From positions 1 through 39,340 of the forward strand of contig NZ_RHLN01000025.1 in assembly GCF_004121075.1 (NCBI RefSeq): DNA of 39,340 nucleotides, in the 5' to 3' direction. The DNA comes from Lutibacter sp. HS1-25. GTDB taxonomy: Bacteria > Bacteroidota > Bacteroidia > Flavobacteriales > Flavobacteriaceae. The notes beneath the pieces are model-generated. The model was not told the DNA's origin and made no database searches. It worked only from the letters and a program-made list of their open reading frames with translations. Positions 1 to 8,102 of the stretch are shown piece after piece. The first letter of the stretch is position 1, and each line of letters starts with the position of its first letter. The translations under genes were made by a program, and so were the position numbers.

Positions 1-2
1 TT

Positions 3-650
3 ATGGGAGATGTTAGATCAACTGATATTGAAACTGGATATGTTTCAACACTTTCAACTGCTACACCAAACGGTAAAAAAATGAGTATGTATATTGAAAA
101 AACTTCAGTAGTTAAAATAAACGGAATGTCTATGGTTACAAATGCAGACAATGTAGTAGACAATGGTGTTATTCACTTAGTTGATAAAGTTATTGGTTTA
201 CCAACAGTTGTAACTTTTGCAACTTCAAATGCTAATTTTTCAACTTTAGTTGCTGCATTAACAAGAAATGACCAACCAAATTTTGTTGCAACATTATCTA
301 CTGCAAACGGAACAAATCCAGCACCTTTTACAGTATTTGCTCCAACAAATGAAGCTTTTGGTAATTTACTAACAGAATTAAATGCTCCTAATTTAGCAGC
401 TATTGATGCAGCTACTTTAACAGCAACATTAAATTCTCACGTAGTTGCAGGAGCTAACGTAATTGCCAGCCAATTATCAGACAATATGACTGTAACAACT
501 TTAGGTGGCAATATTACAGCAAATGTTACTGGTGGTGCAAAATTAACAGACGCCAATAACAGAAATAGCAATATAATAGCATATGATGTACAAGCATCAA
601 ACGGTGTTGTACACGTAATTGACAAAGTTATTTTACCAGCTCTTAATTAA
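3..650 (+). CDS. Fasciclin (FAS1) domain protein, 5' truncated by window edge
   Basis: The reading frame is open to the first base of the window, so the ATG at position 3 is probably internal and the gene starts outside. The visible 215 residues hold the C-terminal half of one FAS1 domain, ending in NGVIHLVDKVIGLP (about residues 54-67), followed by a complete second FAS1 domain (about 70-215). The second domain shows the family hallmarks: TVFAPTNEAF (about 109-118) and the closing NGVVHVIDKVILP. FAS1 proteins are usually secreted or surface-attached adhesion proteins; here that is family knowledge, because any signal peptide lies outside the window. A good rho-independent terminator follows about 50 bp after the stop. 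Confidence 0.88.
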   Translation: MGDVRSTDIETGYVSTLSTATPNGKKMSMYIEKTSVVKINGMSMVTNADNVVDNGVIHLVDKVIGLPTVVTFATSNANFSTLVAALTRNDQPNFVATLSTANGTNPAPFTVFAPTNEAFGNLLTELNAPNLAAIDAATLTATLNSHVVAGANVIASQLSDNMTVTTLGGNITANVTGGAKLTDANNRNSNIIAYDVQASNGVVHVIDKVILPALN

Positions 651-698
651 AATATTTACTAAATATTGGTTTGAGTTTAGTTTAAATTTGGTTAATGG

Positions 699-733
699 AA
701 AAGCATTCTAGTTATTTAGAATGCTTTTTTTAT
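699..733 (+). terminator. Rho-independent terminator of the fasciclin gene
   Basis: A perfect 10-bp stem (AAGCATTCTA / TAGAATGCTT) with a 6-nt loop is followed by a run of T. It lies between convergent genes. The opposite side also has a short T run, so it may stop the minus-strand operon weakly as well. Confidence 0.8.
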
Positions 734-761
734 GTTTTTATGTTGAAGCAGAAATTCTGTC

Positions 762-1250
762 TTACGATTCTATTAATAATTTAAGTGATTTAATTTTATA
801 AGAAATTTTATAAATCGCAAAGCTTACAATGGCAAAAACCACTAACTGAAAAGCAATTACAAACAATATAGCATGTAAAAACGTAAAACCAATTTCCTGA
901 AAATAAACACCAATTGCCAATGAAATTAATACCCAAAAAATGATGAAAATGGTAAAAAGTACGCCAAATAAAATAATGAGTATAAAATAAGATTTAAGTT
1001 CTTTTCTAATTAAACCAATAACCTCTTTTTTTATGTATTGTTGAATTAGTTCGAAAGGTGATTTTATAACACTTACAAAAAAGGATATCAGCAAATCAAA
1101 AATTGCTTTAACGGGTCCTTTTCTACGTGATTTTTTTCTTTTTCTTTTTGAAAGTTCTTCAGAGTCAACTTCATCATCTGAAACGGTCTCAAAACTTATA
1201 CTGTTTTTTAAAATTTTCTCAATTTCACTTAAAATCTTTACTTGTTTCAT
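762..1250 (-). CDS. Small membrane protein with two hydrophobic segments, possibly holin-superfamily-III-like
   Basis: A 162-residue protein of unknown function. The N-terminal third is charged: an acidic stretch (about 23-31) and then a strongly basic cluster KRKRKKSRRK (about 35-44), which suggests a cytoplasmic, possibly nucleic-acid- or lipid-contacting tail. After an amphipathic region come two long hydrophobic segments (about 88-118 and 123-150). This layout resembles small proteins filed under the phage_holin_3_6 superfamily in Bacteroidetes, but nothing here points to a prophage, so the holin label would be structural only. It is the last gene of a four-gene minus-strand operon, 51 bp after the sulfurtransferase gene. 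Confidence 0.65.
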   Translation of the reverse strand: MKQVKILSEIEKILKNSISFETVSDDEVDSEELSKRKRKKSRRKGPVKAIFDLLISFFVSVIKSPFELIQQYIKKEVIGLIRKELKSYFILIILFGVLFTIFIIFWVLISLAIGVYFQEIGFTFLHAILFVIAFQLVVFAIVSFAIYKISYKIKSLKLLIES

Positions 1251-1301
1251 ATGCTTATTTTAGTCTGATATCTTAAATTTCTTTATCAAATATATTAAAA
1301 T

Positions 1302-2138
1302 CTAATTTGCTTCAACAGGAAATTTCCCCATTTGACCCCATTCAGACCAAGAACCGTCGTATAACGACTTTGGATTGTCGGCAACCAATTCACTTGCCAA
1401 TAAAATAATACAAGCTGTAATACCAGATCCACAGGTAAAAATAAGTTGTTTTTCATTGGCATTAAAAGACTTAAACAATGCTGCCAATTTAGATTTTGAC
1501 AACATTTTACCATTTTCCAAAACCTTTTTATAAGGAAAGTTTTTAGCGCCAGGCATATGTCCACTTGCCATATTTTCTCTAGGTTCCGGTACACTTCCAT
1601 CAAAACGGGTTTCGCCCCTAGCATCTAAAATCAATACATTTTCGTTGTTTAAATTTGCCAAAATTTGTTGCGCATCAACTACCATTTCCGATTGATAATT
1701 AGCTTCAAAGTCGCCTTTTTTAAATGTTGTTTTTACAGGTTCTTCACAAGGCAATCCTGCTTTTTTCCAAGCAGACAAACCACCATCTAAAACAGCAACA
1801 TAAGGATGCCCCATTGCTTTAAACATCCACCAGGCACGTGGACTTGTATAAATACCTAAGTTATCGTAAACAACAATAATGCTATTTTTATTGATTCCTA
1901 GTTTTTGACATTCTTTGGTGAAAGTTTCAGCATTGGGCATCATATTTGGAATTGCATTGTTTTTATCAAAAAACACATTTTCCATATCAAAATAACGAGC
2001 ACCTTTAATTTGAAGATTTGGAAACTCAGCCACTAAGCCCGAAACATTGTTTTTAACACTTGCATCTAAAATAACCAAATTTGGAATGTCTAAATTTTTA
2101 GAAAGCCAGTTTACAGATACTAAAGGATTTAAAGTCAT
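1302..2138 (-). CDS. sseA: 3-mercaptopyruvate / thiosulfate sulfurtransferase (two rhodanese domains)
   Basis: A 278-residue protein, the normal length for SseA-type sulfurtransferases, which move sulfane sulfur from 3-mercaptopyruvate (or thiosulfate) onto an acceptor such as cyanide or a thiol. The first, inactive rhodanese domain spans about 1-140 (VSVNWLSKNL near the start, then a GARYFDMENVFF-type segment). The second, catalytic domain is about 155-278. It carries the active-site loop CGSGITA with the catalytic Cys at residue 236. CGSG(I/V)TA is typical of mercaptopyruvate sulfurtransferases, whereas thiosulfate enzymes usually have CRxGx[R/T]. The gene starts 5 bp after the upstream MORN-like gene, so they are co-transcribed. 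Confidence 0.9.
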   Translation of the reverse strand: MTLNPLVSVNWLSKNLDIPNLVILDASVKNNVSGLVAEFPNLQIKGARYFDMENVFFDKNNAIPNMMPNAETFTKECQKLGINKNSIIVVYDNLGIYTSPRAWWMFKAMGHPYVAVLDGGLSAWKKAGLPCEEPVKTTFKKGDFEANYQSEMVVDAQQILANLNNENVLILDARGETRFDGSVPEPRENMASGHMPGAKNFPYKKVLENGKMLSKSKLAALFKSFNANEKQLIFTCGSGITACIILLASELVADNPKSLYDGSWSEWGQMGKFPVEAN

Positions 2139-2143
2139 ATCAT

Positions 2144-2821
2144 TTATTTTTGTTTAACATCTTCTTCTTTTGCCGGTTTGCCATTTTCAAAATAATTCCA
2201 TTCACCTATTCTTTCATTGTTTTCGTAATAACCAGTCATAGTTAATTCACCCGCCGTATTGTAATATTTTGCCAAGCCACTTAATTTACCATTTTTATAG
2301 TTCAAATCATCTAACAAAATACCTTCATCAGAAAAGCGTTTTAAATTACCTTCTAAAACACCATTTTTATAAAACATAGTCTCTGTTATTTTTCCGTTTC
2401 GGTAATACGTTTTTGATTCACCATCAAGCAATCCATTTTTATAATTTTCTTCGGAAACAATTGTTTTACCATCTTTATGATAAAAAACCCATAAACCAAC
2501 CCGATTTTCACCATCCATTTCACCATTACTTTCTAAAACACCTTCTGTAGAATAAAATGCAACTTTAGCAATATTTGAAGCTGTTGAAAAAGTTTTGATA
2601 ATAATAGGTTCACTATTGCTTATCATACTGTAAAACTTAAAAACACCAACTTCTTTTCCGTTTTCAAATTGTCCGCGATAACGCACATTACCATTGTCGT
2701 AATATTTTACCCATTCGCCAGTTCGTTCTCCATTTTTGTTGAATTGATTGACTTTTTCTTGCGCATTAACGGCGCTCAATCCAATTATAAAAAACGTGAA
2801 AATTACAGTCAATCCTTTCAT
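2144..2821 (-). CDS. Secreted MORN-like repeat protein (YwqK-type)
   Basis: A 225-residue protein with a clear Sec signal peptide (hydrophobic residues 4-18, cleavage near VNAQ at about 21). The rest is a series of short repeats of the type YKNGxLxGxxxxY or YxNGxxxGxW, for example NGERTGEWVKYYDNG and NYKNGLLDGESKTYY, with about eight repeat units. Such MORN-like arrays are common in exported Bacteroidetes proteins and are sometimes labelled YwqK-family antitoxin; nothing here suggests a toxin-antitoxin role. The start codon directly abuts the stop of the upstream haem-binding-domain gene, which points to translational coupling in one operon. Confidence 0.8.
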   Translation of the reverse strand: MKGLTVIFTFFIIGLSAVNAQEKVNQFNKNGERTGEWVKYYDNGNVRYRGQFENGKEVGVFKFYSMISNSEPIIIKTFSTASNIAKVAFYSTEGVLESNGEMDGENRVGLWVFYHKDGKTIVSEENYKNGLLDGESKTYYRNGKITETMFYKNGVLEGNLKRFSDEGILLDDLNYKNGKLSGLAKYYNTAGELTMTGYYENNERIGEWNYFENGKPAKEEDVKQK

Positions 2822-3259
2822 TTATTCAACTTCAATAGATTCAACCCAATTTAACAACAACTTGTATTGCTCTGGAGTCATTGCTGCATCTTTATGAATT
2901 AACAAATAACTTTTTAAAGGCATACCTTGACCTTCTAAAACTTCCTCCAAATCGTTTGCAATATGTTCCTGCTGATTTTTATTGTAAACAGTCCATTCTG
3001 AAAAATTTAAATGCTCTTTACCTTCGTTAATGTGCTGTGCTAAAAACCAAGAAACTGGTGCAATTTCGCTGTACCAAGGATAAACCGTATTATTTGAATG
3101 ACAATCGTAACAAGAAGTAGTTAAAATTTTATCAACTTCAGCAGGAATAGGCATTACTGTTGAAATGTGATTGACATCGTTTTTAGAATCATTTTTAGTA
3201 GGACGAACCATTTGAATCAATATAAATAGGACTAAAATTCCCAAAAGCACTTTTTTCAT
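2822..3259 (-). CDS. Membrane-anchored haem-binding domain protein with a CxxCH motif
   Basis: A 145-residue protein with an N-terminal hydrophobic segment (about 3-18) serving as signal anchor. A single c-type haem motif CYDCH (Cys50, Cys53, His54) follows, then the NNTVYPWYSEIAPVSWFL stretch (about 56-73) typical of the Haem_bd (PF14376) family of small periplasmic proteins in Bacteroidetes. Family knowledge predicts one covalently bound haem and a role in periplasmic electron transfer or peroxide handling; the actual partner is unknown. It is the first gene of the minus-strand operon that continues with the MORN-like protein, sseA and a membrane protein. No convincing TAnnTTTG box was found upstream. 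Confidence 0.85.
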   Translation of the reverse strand: MKKVLLGILVLFILIQMVRPTKNDSKNDVNHISTVMPIPAEVDKILTTSCYDCHSNNTVYPWYSEIAPVSWFLAQHINEGKEHLNFSEWTVYNKNQQEHIANDLEEVLEGQGMPLKSYLLIHKDAAMTPEQYKLLLNWVESIEVE

Positions 3260-3395
3260 TTATCTATTTTTTTGTTGTTTATAATCTATAAAATTAGCAC
3301 AATTATCAAAATTATACACAAAGCTCAACTTATTATTTTGTTAATAATATTACAAGGTGTTATTTTGTTTTTTAAATTTAACCTAAATTTAAATT

Positions 3396-3551
3396 ATGGG
3401 CATCTCAAATTTTTGGTTTTTTACCATTATGACAGTTATTATACTGCACGTTTTAGTGGCTTTTATTTATTTGATGTATAAATTAATGCCTAAAAAAAAG
3501 GATGAAAATTTAAAAAAATCAAAAGTTAAAAATACCGAAGATGAAAAATAA
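3396..3551 (+). CDS. Small single-pass membrane protein, 51 residues
   Basis: An ATG at 3396 opens a 51-codon frame ending in TAA at 3549-3551. The product has one strongly hydrophobic segment (about residues 6-28, beginning ISNFWFFTIMTVII) followed by a highly charged Lys/Glu/Asp-rich tail (about 32-51). This bitopic layout with a polar cytoplasmic tail is typical of small Bacteroidetes membrane proteins, but no family is recognised. There is no clear ribosome binding site, which is usual in this phylum. Part of a longer overlapping frame here looks like random AT-rich sequence, so the short frame is preferred on composition only. Confidence 0.45.
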   Translation: MGISNFWFFTIMTVIILHVLVAFIYLMYKLMPKKKDENLKKSKVKNTEDEK

Positions 3552-3659
3552 ATTAAGAGCTACTTAAAAAACTACATACCAACTATTTATTGTTTTTTAT
3601 TGTATCGAATTTAATCAAATAAAAAAATACAAACAACTGTATTTCAATATTTTATAAAA

Positions 3660-4229
3660 GTGACTAAAACCTATTTAATAACACAATTAGAGCAAATTGA
3701 AAATGCAAAACGAGAAAACCGTATGCGAGTTACCAATTTGGTACTTAAAAACAAGGAATTGTTTCCTTTTTTAATAGAAATTGTTTTTGAATTAAAAGGC
3801 AAAACAGCCATAAAAGCAGCCTGGATATTGGAATTGGTTTGTGCTGAAAATATTGAATTATTAGCCCCTCACCTTCACTTTTTTGTAGAAAATATAAAAA
3901 AATTAAAGCACGATAGCGCTGTTAGACCAGCATCTAAAATTTGTATGTTTTTGGCGCAAAAACAAGCTTCAAAAATTGATATCATTATTAAAAATTATTT
4001 AACAAAAGCACAAATAGATACCATTATTGAAACTAGTTTTGACTGGTTAATTGGCAAACACAAAGTGGCAACAAAAGCCTATGCAATGACAAGTCTTTAT
4101 TTATTAGGAAAAAATACAGACTGGGTACATCACGAATTAAAATTAATCATTCTACAAAATATGGTTACAGAAAGTGCCGCTTATAAAGCACGAGGAAAGA
4201 TGACTTTAGCACTGATAAACAAGAAATAA
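3660..4229 (+). CDS. Helical protein of unknown function upstream of purB
   Basis: A 189-residue protein starting at GTG; no ATG exists before residue 22. It is predicted almost entirely alpha-helical, with alternating segments such as IKAAWILELVC and KAYAMTSLYLLGK that resemble HEAT/ARM-type helical pairs. There is no signal peptide or membrane segment, so it is cytoplasmic. It ends 58 bp before purB on the same strand, a neighbourhood I associate with flavobacteria, but a -7-like box for purB lies in the gap, so they may be separate units. Function is not recognised. Confidence 0.7.
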   Translation: MTKTYLITQLEQIENAKRENRMRVTNLVLKNKELFPFLIEIVFELKGKTAIKAAWILELVCAENIELLAPHLHFFVENIKKLKHDSAVRPASKICMFLAQKQASKIDIIIKNYLTKAQIDTIIETSFDWLIGKHKVATKAYAMTSLYLLGKNTDWVHHELKLIILQNMVTESAAYKARGKMTLALINKK

Positions 4230-4255
4230 ATGCGTAAAATATGGGTTAAATTCAT

Positions 4256-4263
4256 TAATTTCG
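4256..4263 (+). promoter_or_regulatory. Possible -7 box upstream of purB
   Basis: TAATTTCG differs from the Bacteroidetes -7 consensus TAnnTTTG at one base and ends 24 bp before the purB ATG. No good TTTG -33 element sits 19-21 bp upstream, so the call is weak. Confidence 0.3.
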
Positions 4264-4287
4264 CATTTTTCAACATAAAAACAACAT

Positions 4288-5631
4288 ATGTCCTTAACAA
4301 GTTTAAACGCCATATCACCAATAGATGGTAGATACAGAAGTAAAGTAGCAAATTTAGCACCGTTTTTTTCGGAAGAAGCTTTGATAAAATACAGAGTAAA
4401 AGTAGAAGTTGAATACTTTATTGCTTTATGTGAGATTCCATTACCACAATTAGCAGATTTTGATGCTTCATTATATCCAGCATTGAGAAATATTTATATC
4501 GAATTTTCTTCAGAAGATGCTCAAAAAATAAAAGATATTGAGTCTATTACCAATCACGATGTAAAAGCTGTAGAATACTTTATCAAAGAAAAATTTGATG
4601 CTTTAAATCTTCAAAAATACAAAGAGTTTATCCATTTTGGATTGACCTCACAAGATATCAACAACACTTCAATTCCGTTATCTATAAATGATGCTTGTGA
4701 TATTGTTTATTATCCTGAATTGGCTGAATTGGTTCAAAAATTAAGAGAATTGGCTACAGAATGGGCTAACATTCCTATGTTGGCACGTACCCACGGTCAA
4801 CCAGCTTCTCCAACACGTTTAGGCAAAGAAATCTATGTTTTTGTTGAACGTATTGAGCAACAAATAAAACTATTACAAAACATACCTTATGCTGCTAAAT
4901 TTGGTGGTGCAACTGGTAATTACAATGCGCACAAAGTTGCATATCCAACTATAGATTGGAAAGCTTTTGGAACTCATTTTGTTGAAAATATTTTGGGCTT
5001 ACACCACTCATTTCCAACAACACAAATTGAACATTACGATCATTTAGCTGCTATTTTTGATGCTCAAAAACGTATCAACAATATTTTAATTGACTTTAAC
5101 AGAGACATTTGGACGTATGTTTCTATGGATTATTTTAAACAAAAAATTAAAAAAGGTGAAGTTGGTTCATCGGCAATGCCTCACAAAGTAAATCCGATTG
5201 ATTTTGAAAATTCAGAAGGAAACTTAGGTATCGCAAATGCATTATACGAACATTTATCTGCTAAATTACCAATCTCTCGTTTACAACGCGATTTAACAGA
5301 TTCTACTGTTTTAAGAAATGTAGGTGTGCCACTTGCGCATACTATTATTGGTTTTTCTTCAACTTTAAAAGGCTTGAATAAATTATTGATTAATGAAGCT
5401 AAATTTGCTGAAGATTTAGAAAATCACTGGGCGGTAGTTGCAGAAGCAATTCAAACAATTTTAAGAAGAGAAGCATACCCTAATCCGTATGAAGCTTTAA
5501 AAGGATTGACTAGAACCAACGAAAAAATTACCCAAAAATCTATGGCTGATTTTATTGATAGCTTAGAAATTTCAAACGAAATTAAAGCCGAATTAAAAGC
5601 CATTACACCAAGTAATTACACTGGTATTTAA
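4288..5631 (+). CDS. purB: Adenylosuccinate lyase
   Basis: A 447-residue enzyme, close to the usual length of the long (E. coli-like) PurB. It splits SAICAR to AICAR plus fumarate in IMP synthesis and adenylosuccinate to AMP plus fumarate. Visible family marks are SPIDGRY near the N-terminus, the TSQDINNT segment, ARTHGQPASPT with the general-acid His at residue 169, and the fumarase/aspartase signature VGSSAMPHKVNP (residues 292-303), where Ser295 is the catalytic serine of the flexible loop. The ATG at 4288 gives the standard N-terminus. It is followed 12 bp later by a lipoprotein gene and then terC-like, so the three probably form one transcript ended by the hairpin at 6846-6876. Confidence 0.97.
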   Translation: MSLTSLNAISPIDGRYRSKVANLAPFFSEEALIKYRVKVEVEYFIALCEIPLPQLADFDASLYPALRNIYIEFSSEDAQKIKDIESITNHDVKAVEYFIKEKFDALNLQKYKEFIHFGLTSQDINNTSIPLSINDACDIVYYPELAELVQKLRELATEWANIPMLARTHGQPASPTRLGKEIYVFVERIEQQIKLLQNIPYAAKFGGATGNYNAHKVAYPTIDWKAFGTHFVENILGLHHSFPTTQIEHYDHLAAIFDAQKRINNILIDFNRDIWTYVSMDYFKQKIKKGEVGSSAMPHKVNPIDFENSEGNLGIANALYEHLSAKLPISRLQRDLTDSTVLRNVGVPLAHTIIGFSSTLKGLNKLLINEAKFAEDLENHWAVVAEAIQTILRREAYPNPYEALKGLTRTNEKITQKSMADFIDSLEISNEIKAELKAITPSNYTGI

Positions 5632-5643
5632 TAAAATAAGACT

Positions 5644-6015
5644 ATGAAAAAAATTGTTTTACTATTTTCATTTTTTGCACTATTAATTGGTTGTAAAGAA
5701 AAAACACCAAGTCCTGATAGATTTAAATCGGGTACTTTTGAAATTCCTGCTGATAAAAGTTATTCAAAAACAATTATCACGCGTATCGATTCTTTGCAAA
5801 TTGAACAATATGAGCAAAAAATTGACACATTTTCTATTTCATGGAAAAACAATTTTAATTATACCTTAGTAATGATCAATCCTAAATCTGTTATTGATGA
5901 AGATCCGATTTATGTAAAAATTACAAATATCGAAAATGATTCGTACGATTTTGAAGCAGTTATTGGTCATTCCAATTTTGTACAAAAAGGTAGCATAACA
6001 AAAATAGCCGATTAA
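5644..6015 (+). CDS. Small lipoprotein of unknown function
   Basis: A 123-residue protein with a lipoprotein signal peptide: a Lys-Lys start, a hydrophobic core, and the lipobox LLIGC with the acylated Cys at residue 17. The mature part is small, beta-rich and acidic. Homologues next to purB and terC in flavobacterial genomes are, as I remember it, sometimes mislabelled as a DNA topoisomerase IV subunit; this sequence has no topoisomerase features. It sits 12 bp after purB and 2 bp before the TerC-family gene, so it is part of that operon. Function unknown. Confidence 0.75.
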   Translation: MKKIVLLFSFFALLIGCKEKTPSPDRFKSGTFEIPADKSYSKTIITRIDSLQIEQYEQKIDTFSISWKNNFNYTLVMINPKSVIDEDPIYVKITNIENDSYDFEAVIGHSNFVQKGSITKIAD

Positions 6016-6017
6016 TT

Positions 6018-6791
6018 GTGGAAATATTTTTACATGCAGATGCTTGGATTGCGCTGCTAACACTAACGTTTTTAGAAATTATTTTAGGAATAGATAATAT
6101 TATTTTTATTTCTATAACTGCTGGTAAATTACCCAAAGAAAAAATTAAAAAAGCCACAAGATTGGGATTGCTCCTGGCATTGGTTTTTAGAATTATATTG
6201 TTAATGGGTGTTTCGTATTTAATTTCTATGAAAGCTCCATTTTTAAATTTTGACCTTTCTTGGTTTAAAGCAGGTATTACTGGCCAAAGTGTTATTTTAA
6301 TTTTAGGAGGTATCTTTTTACTATACAAAAGCACCAAAGAAATTCACCATAAAGTTGAAGGCATTGAAGAAGAACACAATACAAATTCAACAAAAAGTAA
6401 AGTTGCCGCCACATTTGGTATGGTTATTTTACAAATTGTTATGATTGACATTGTTTTTTCATTTGACTCTGTTTTAACAGCTGTTGGTATGACCAATGGT
6501 GTTCCGGGTGCATTATTAATCATGATAACTGCCGTTATAGTTTCTATGATTATTATGATGATTTTTGCGGTTCCTGTGGGTGATTTTGTAAACAAACATC
6601 CAACCATTCAAATGTTGGCACTGTCATTTTTAATTTTAATTGGCTTTATGCTAATTACTGAAGGTGCTCACTTATCTCATGTTGAAATATTTGACAAACA
6701 AGTTGGTGCAATTCCTAAAGGGTATTTGTACTTTGCCATAGCATTTTCACTGGGTGTTGAAGCTCTAAACATGAAGGTTCGAAAAAAGTAA
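6018..6791 (+). CDS. TerC-family integral membrane protein
   Basis: A 257-residue polytopic protein that starts at GTG only 2 bp after the lipoprotein stop. It has about seven hydrophobic segments and the two family motifs: LEIILGIDNIIFIS (about 14-27) and, in the second half, DIVFSFDSVLTAVGM (about 143-157), each with the paired acidic residues typical of TerC (PF03741). Members are linked to tellurite resistance or to metal (manganese) export during protein secretion; the substrate here cannot be told from sequence. It is the last gene before a strong terminator. Confidence 0.9.
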   Translation: MEIFLHADAWIALLTLTFLEIILGIDNIIFISITAGKLPKEKIKKATRLGLLLALVFRIILLMGVSYLISMKAPFLNFDLSWFKAGITGQSVILILGGIFLLYKSTKEIHHKVEGIEEEHNTNSTKSKVAATFGMVILQIVMIDIVFSFDSVLTAVGMTNGVPGALLIMITAVIVSMIIMMIFAVPVGDFVNKHPTIQMLALSFLILIGFMLITEGAHLSHVEIFDKQVGAIPKGYLYFAIAFSLGVEALNMKVRKK

Positions 6792-6845
6792 CTAGCTTTT
6801 GTAAAAATTATAAAATAGCTATAAAATTTATATTTACAGTATTTA

Positions 6846-6876
6846 AAAAAATCCCGCCAAACGCGGGATTTTTCTT
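6846..6876 (+). terminator. Rho-independent terminator after the purB-terC unit
   Basis: An 8-bp GC-rich stem AATCCCGC / GCGGGATT, extended by A-T pairs, with a 5-nt loop and a T tract. The A-rich 5' side makes it potentially bidirectional. Confidence 0.88.
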
Positions 6877-6878
6877 TG

Positions 6879-6886
6879 TAACTTTG
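6879..6886 (+). promoter_or_regulatory. -7 box (TAACTTTG) of the AI-2E-family transporter gene
   Basis: An exact match to TAnnTTTG, right after the terminator and 21 bp before the ATG at 6908. It overlaps the upstream in-frame TTG (6884), which supports choosing the ATG as start. No -33 TTTG is visible because the terminator stem occupies that place. Confidence 0.5.
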
Positions 6887-6907
6887 CTCTCATTAATTTT
6901 TAAATCT

Positions 6908-7966
6908 ATGAACGAGCGTAAAACAACAAATATTTTATTACTGGTAATCGTAGTTCCACTCATTTTTTATTTACTAAAAATATTGAGTTTTATACTTATC
7001 CCTTTGATATCGTCATTGTTTATTGCCTTGTTATTTTTACCATTAATGAGATGGTTAACAAAACGAAACATTCCTAATTTTTTAAGCATCATTATTGTTT
7101 TATCCATTTTTGCAGTTTCATTTTTACTGGGTGCCGAAATTATAAAACTAGCTGGTCGAGAAATTGTACAAACTCAAGATGCTTTTTTAGCAAAAGCCCA
7201 GATAAAATTAACCGATTTAACTTTTTTAATTGAAGATTCTCTTGGCATACAATTGCTAAATGACGGCAATTTTTTAAATAAAATTGTTAACAACGACGAT
7301 TTTGGAAAGAATTTTGGAAACACAATTGGGTTAATTATCAATACCGTTACCATGTTATTAATGACCGCCTTTTTTGTTGTTTTATGGTTGGCTGAATCTA
7401 TTAATTTTTACAAAATTTTTAGTGGCGCAATATTCAAACAAAAATATGCTTCGGCAAAAATCTTTATGAAAATTGAAGATGATTTGATACAATTTGTAAA
7501 AGTAAAGTTTTTTGTAAGCGCCTTAACAGGCATAGGATTTGGATTGGCTTGTTACTTTTTTAATGTCAGTTTCCCAATATTTTGGGGCTTGGTTGCCTTC
7601 TTTTTAAATTTTGTACAAATGATTGGTTCCATAGTTTCTGTGATTTTATTGGCAATATTTGCTTTTGTAGAATTAGACCCAACAAGTACCCTGTTTTTCT
7701 TTATTTTATCAATCACACTGGTTCAAGTAGTATTTGGTAGCATTTTAGAACCTATTTTTATGGGTAAATCATTTTCAATAAATGTCATTGCTATTTTGGT
7801 ATCTTTAATGCTTTGGGGCTATATTTGGGGCGTACCTGGTTTAATTATGTCTATTCCAATAACTGTATTCTTAAAAATTATTTTTGAACAATTTCCACAA
7901 ACAAAACTTTTTTCATCACTACTATCAGGAAAATCGGGAGAAATTCATTTTTCTAAATTAAAATAA
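6908..7966 (+). CDS. AI-2E family transporter (YdiK/PerM-type membrane protein)
   Basis: A 352-residue polytopic membrane protein of the AI-2E_transport / UPF0118 family (PF01594). It shows the usual order: two or three N-terminal membrane helices, an amphipathic extracytoplasmic domain (about 85-145), and a C-terminal bundle with the conserved run GSILEPIFMGKSFSINVIAI (about 279-298), matching the family motif G..leP.l.G....l.p. Members export AI-2 or other small molecules or act as Na+/H+ antiporters; the substrate here is open. The start was moved from an upstream TTG to ATG 6908 because the promoter box overlaps the TTG. It is a single-gene unit. Confidence 0.88.
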   Translation: MNERKTTNILLLVIVVPLIFYLLKILSFILIPLISSLFIALLFLPLMRWLTKRNIPNFLSIIIVLSIFAVSFLLGAEIIKLAGREIVQTQDAFLAKAQIKLTDLTFLIEDSLGIQLLNDGNFLNKIVNNDDFGKNFGNTIGLIINTVTMLLMTAFFVVLWLAESINFYKIFSGAIFKQKYASAKIFMKIEDDLIQFVKVKFFVSALTGIGFGLACYFFNVSFPIFWGLVAFFLNFVQMIGSIVSVILLAIFAFVELDPTSTLFFFILSITLVQVVFGSILEPIFMGKSFSINVIAILVSLMLWGYIWGVPGLIMSIPITVFLKIIFEQFPQTKLFSSLLSGKSGEIHFSKLK

Positions 7967-8102
7967 TCGTTCTTTTATCATTTTTCAATATATTTGATTG
8001 ATTTTAACAATCCTATATCAGTTGATTCTTTAAATGCAGGTTTACAACTATGAATGTAAACAAAGAATAAATCGCATATAGAAATTATTAAAAAAATTGA
8101 AA

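Noticed and set aside
762-1250. Holin-like label taken as a sign of a prophage
   Set aside because: There is no lysin, capsid or phage integrase nearby, and the gene belongs to a housekeeping-type operon.
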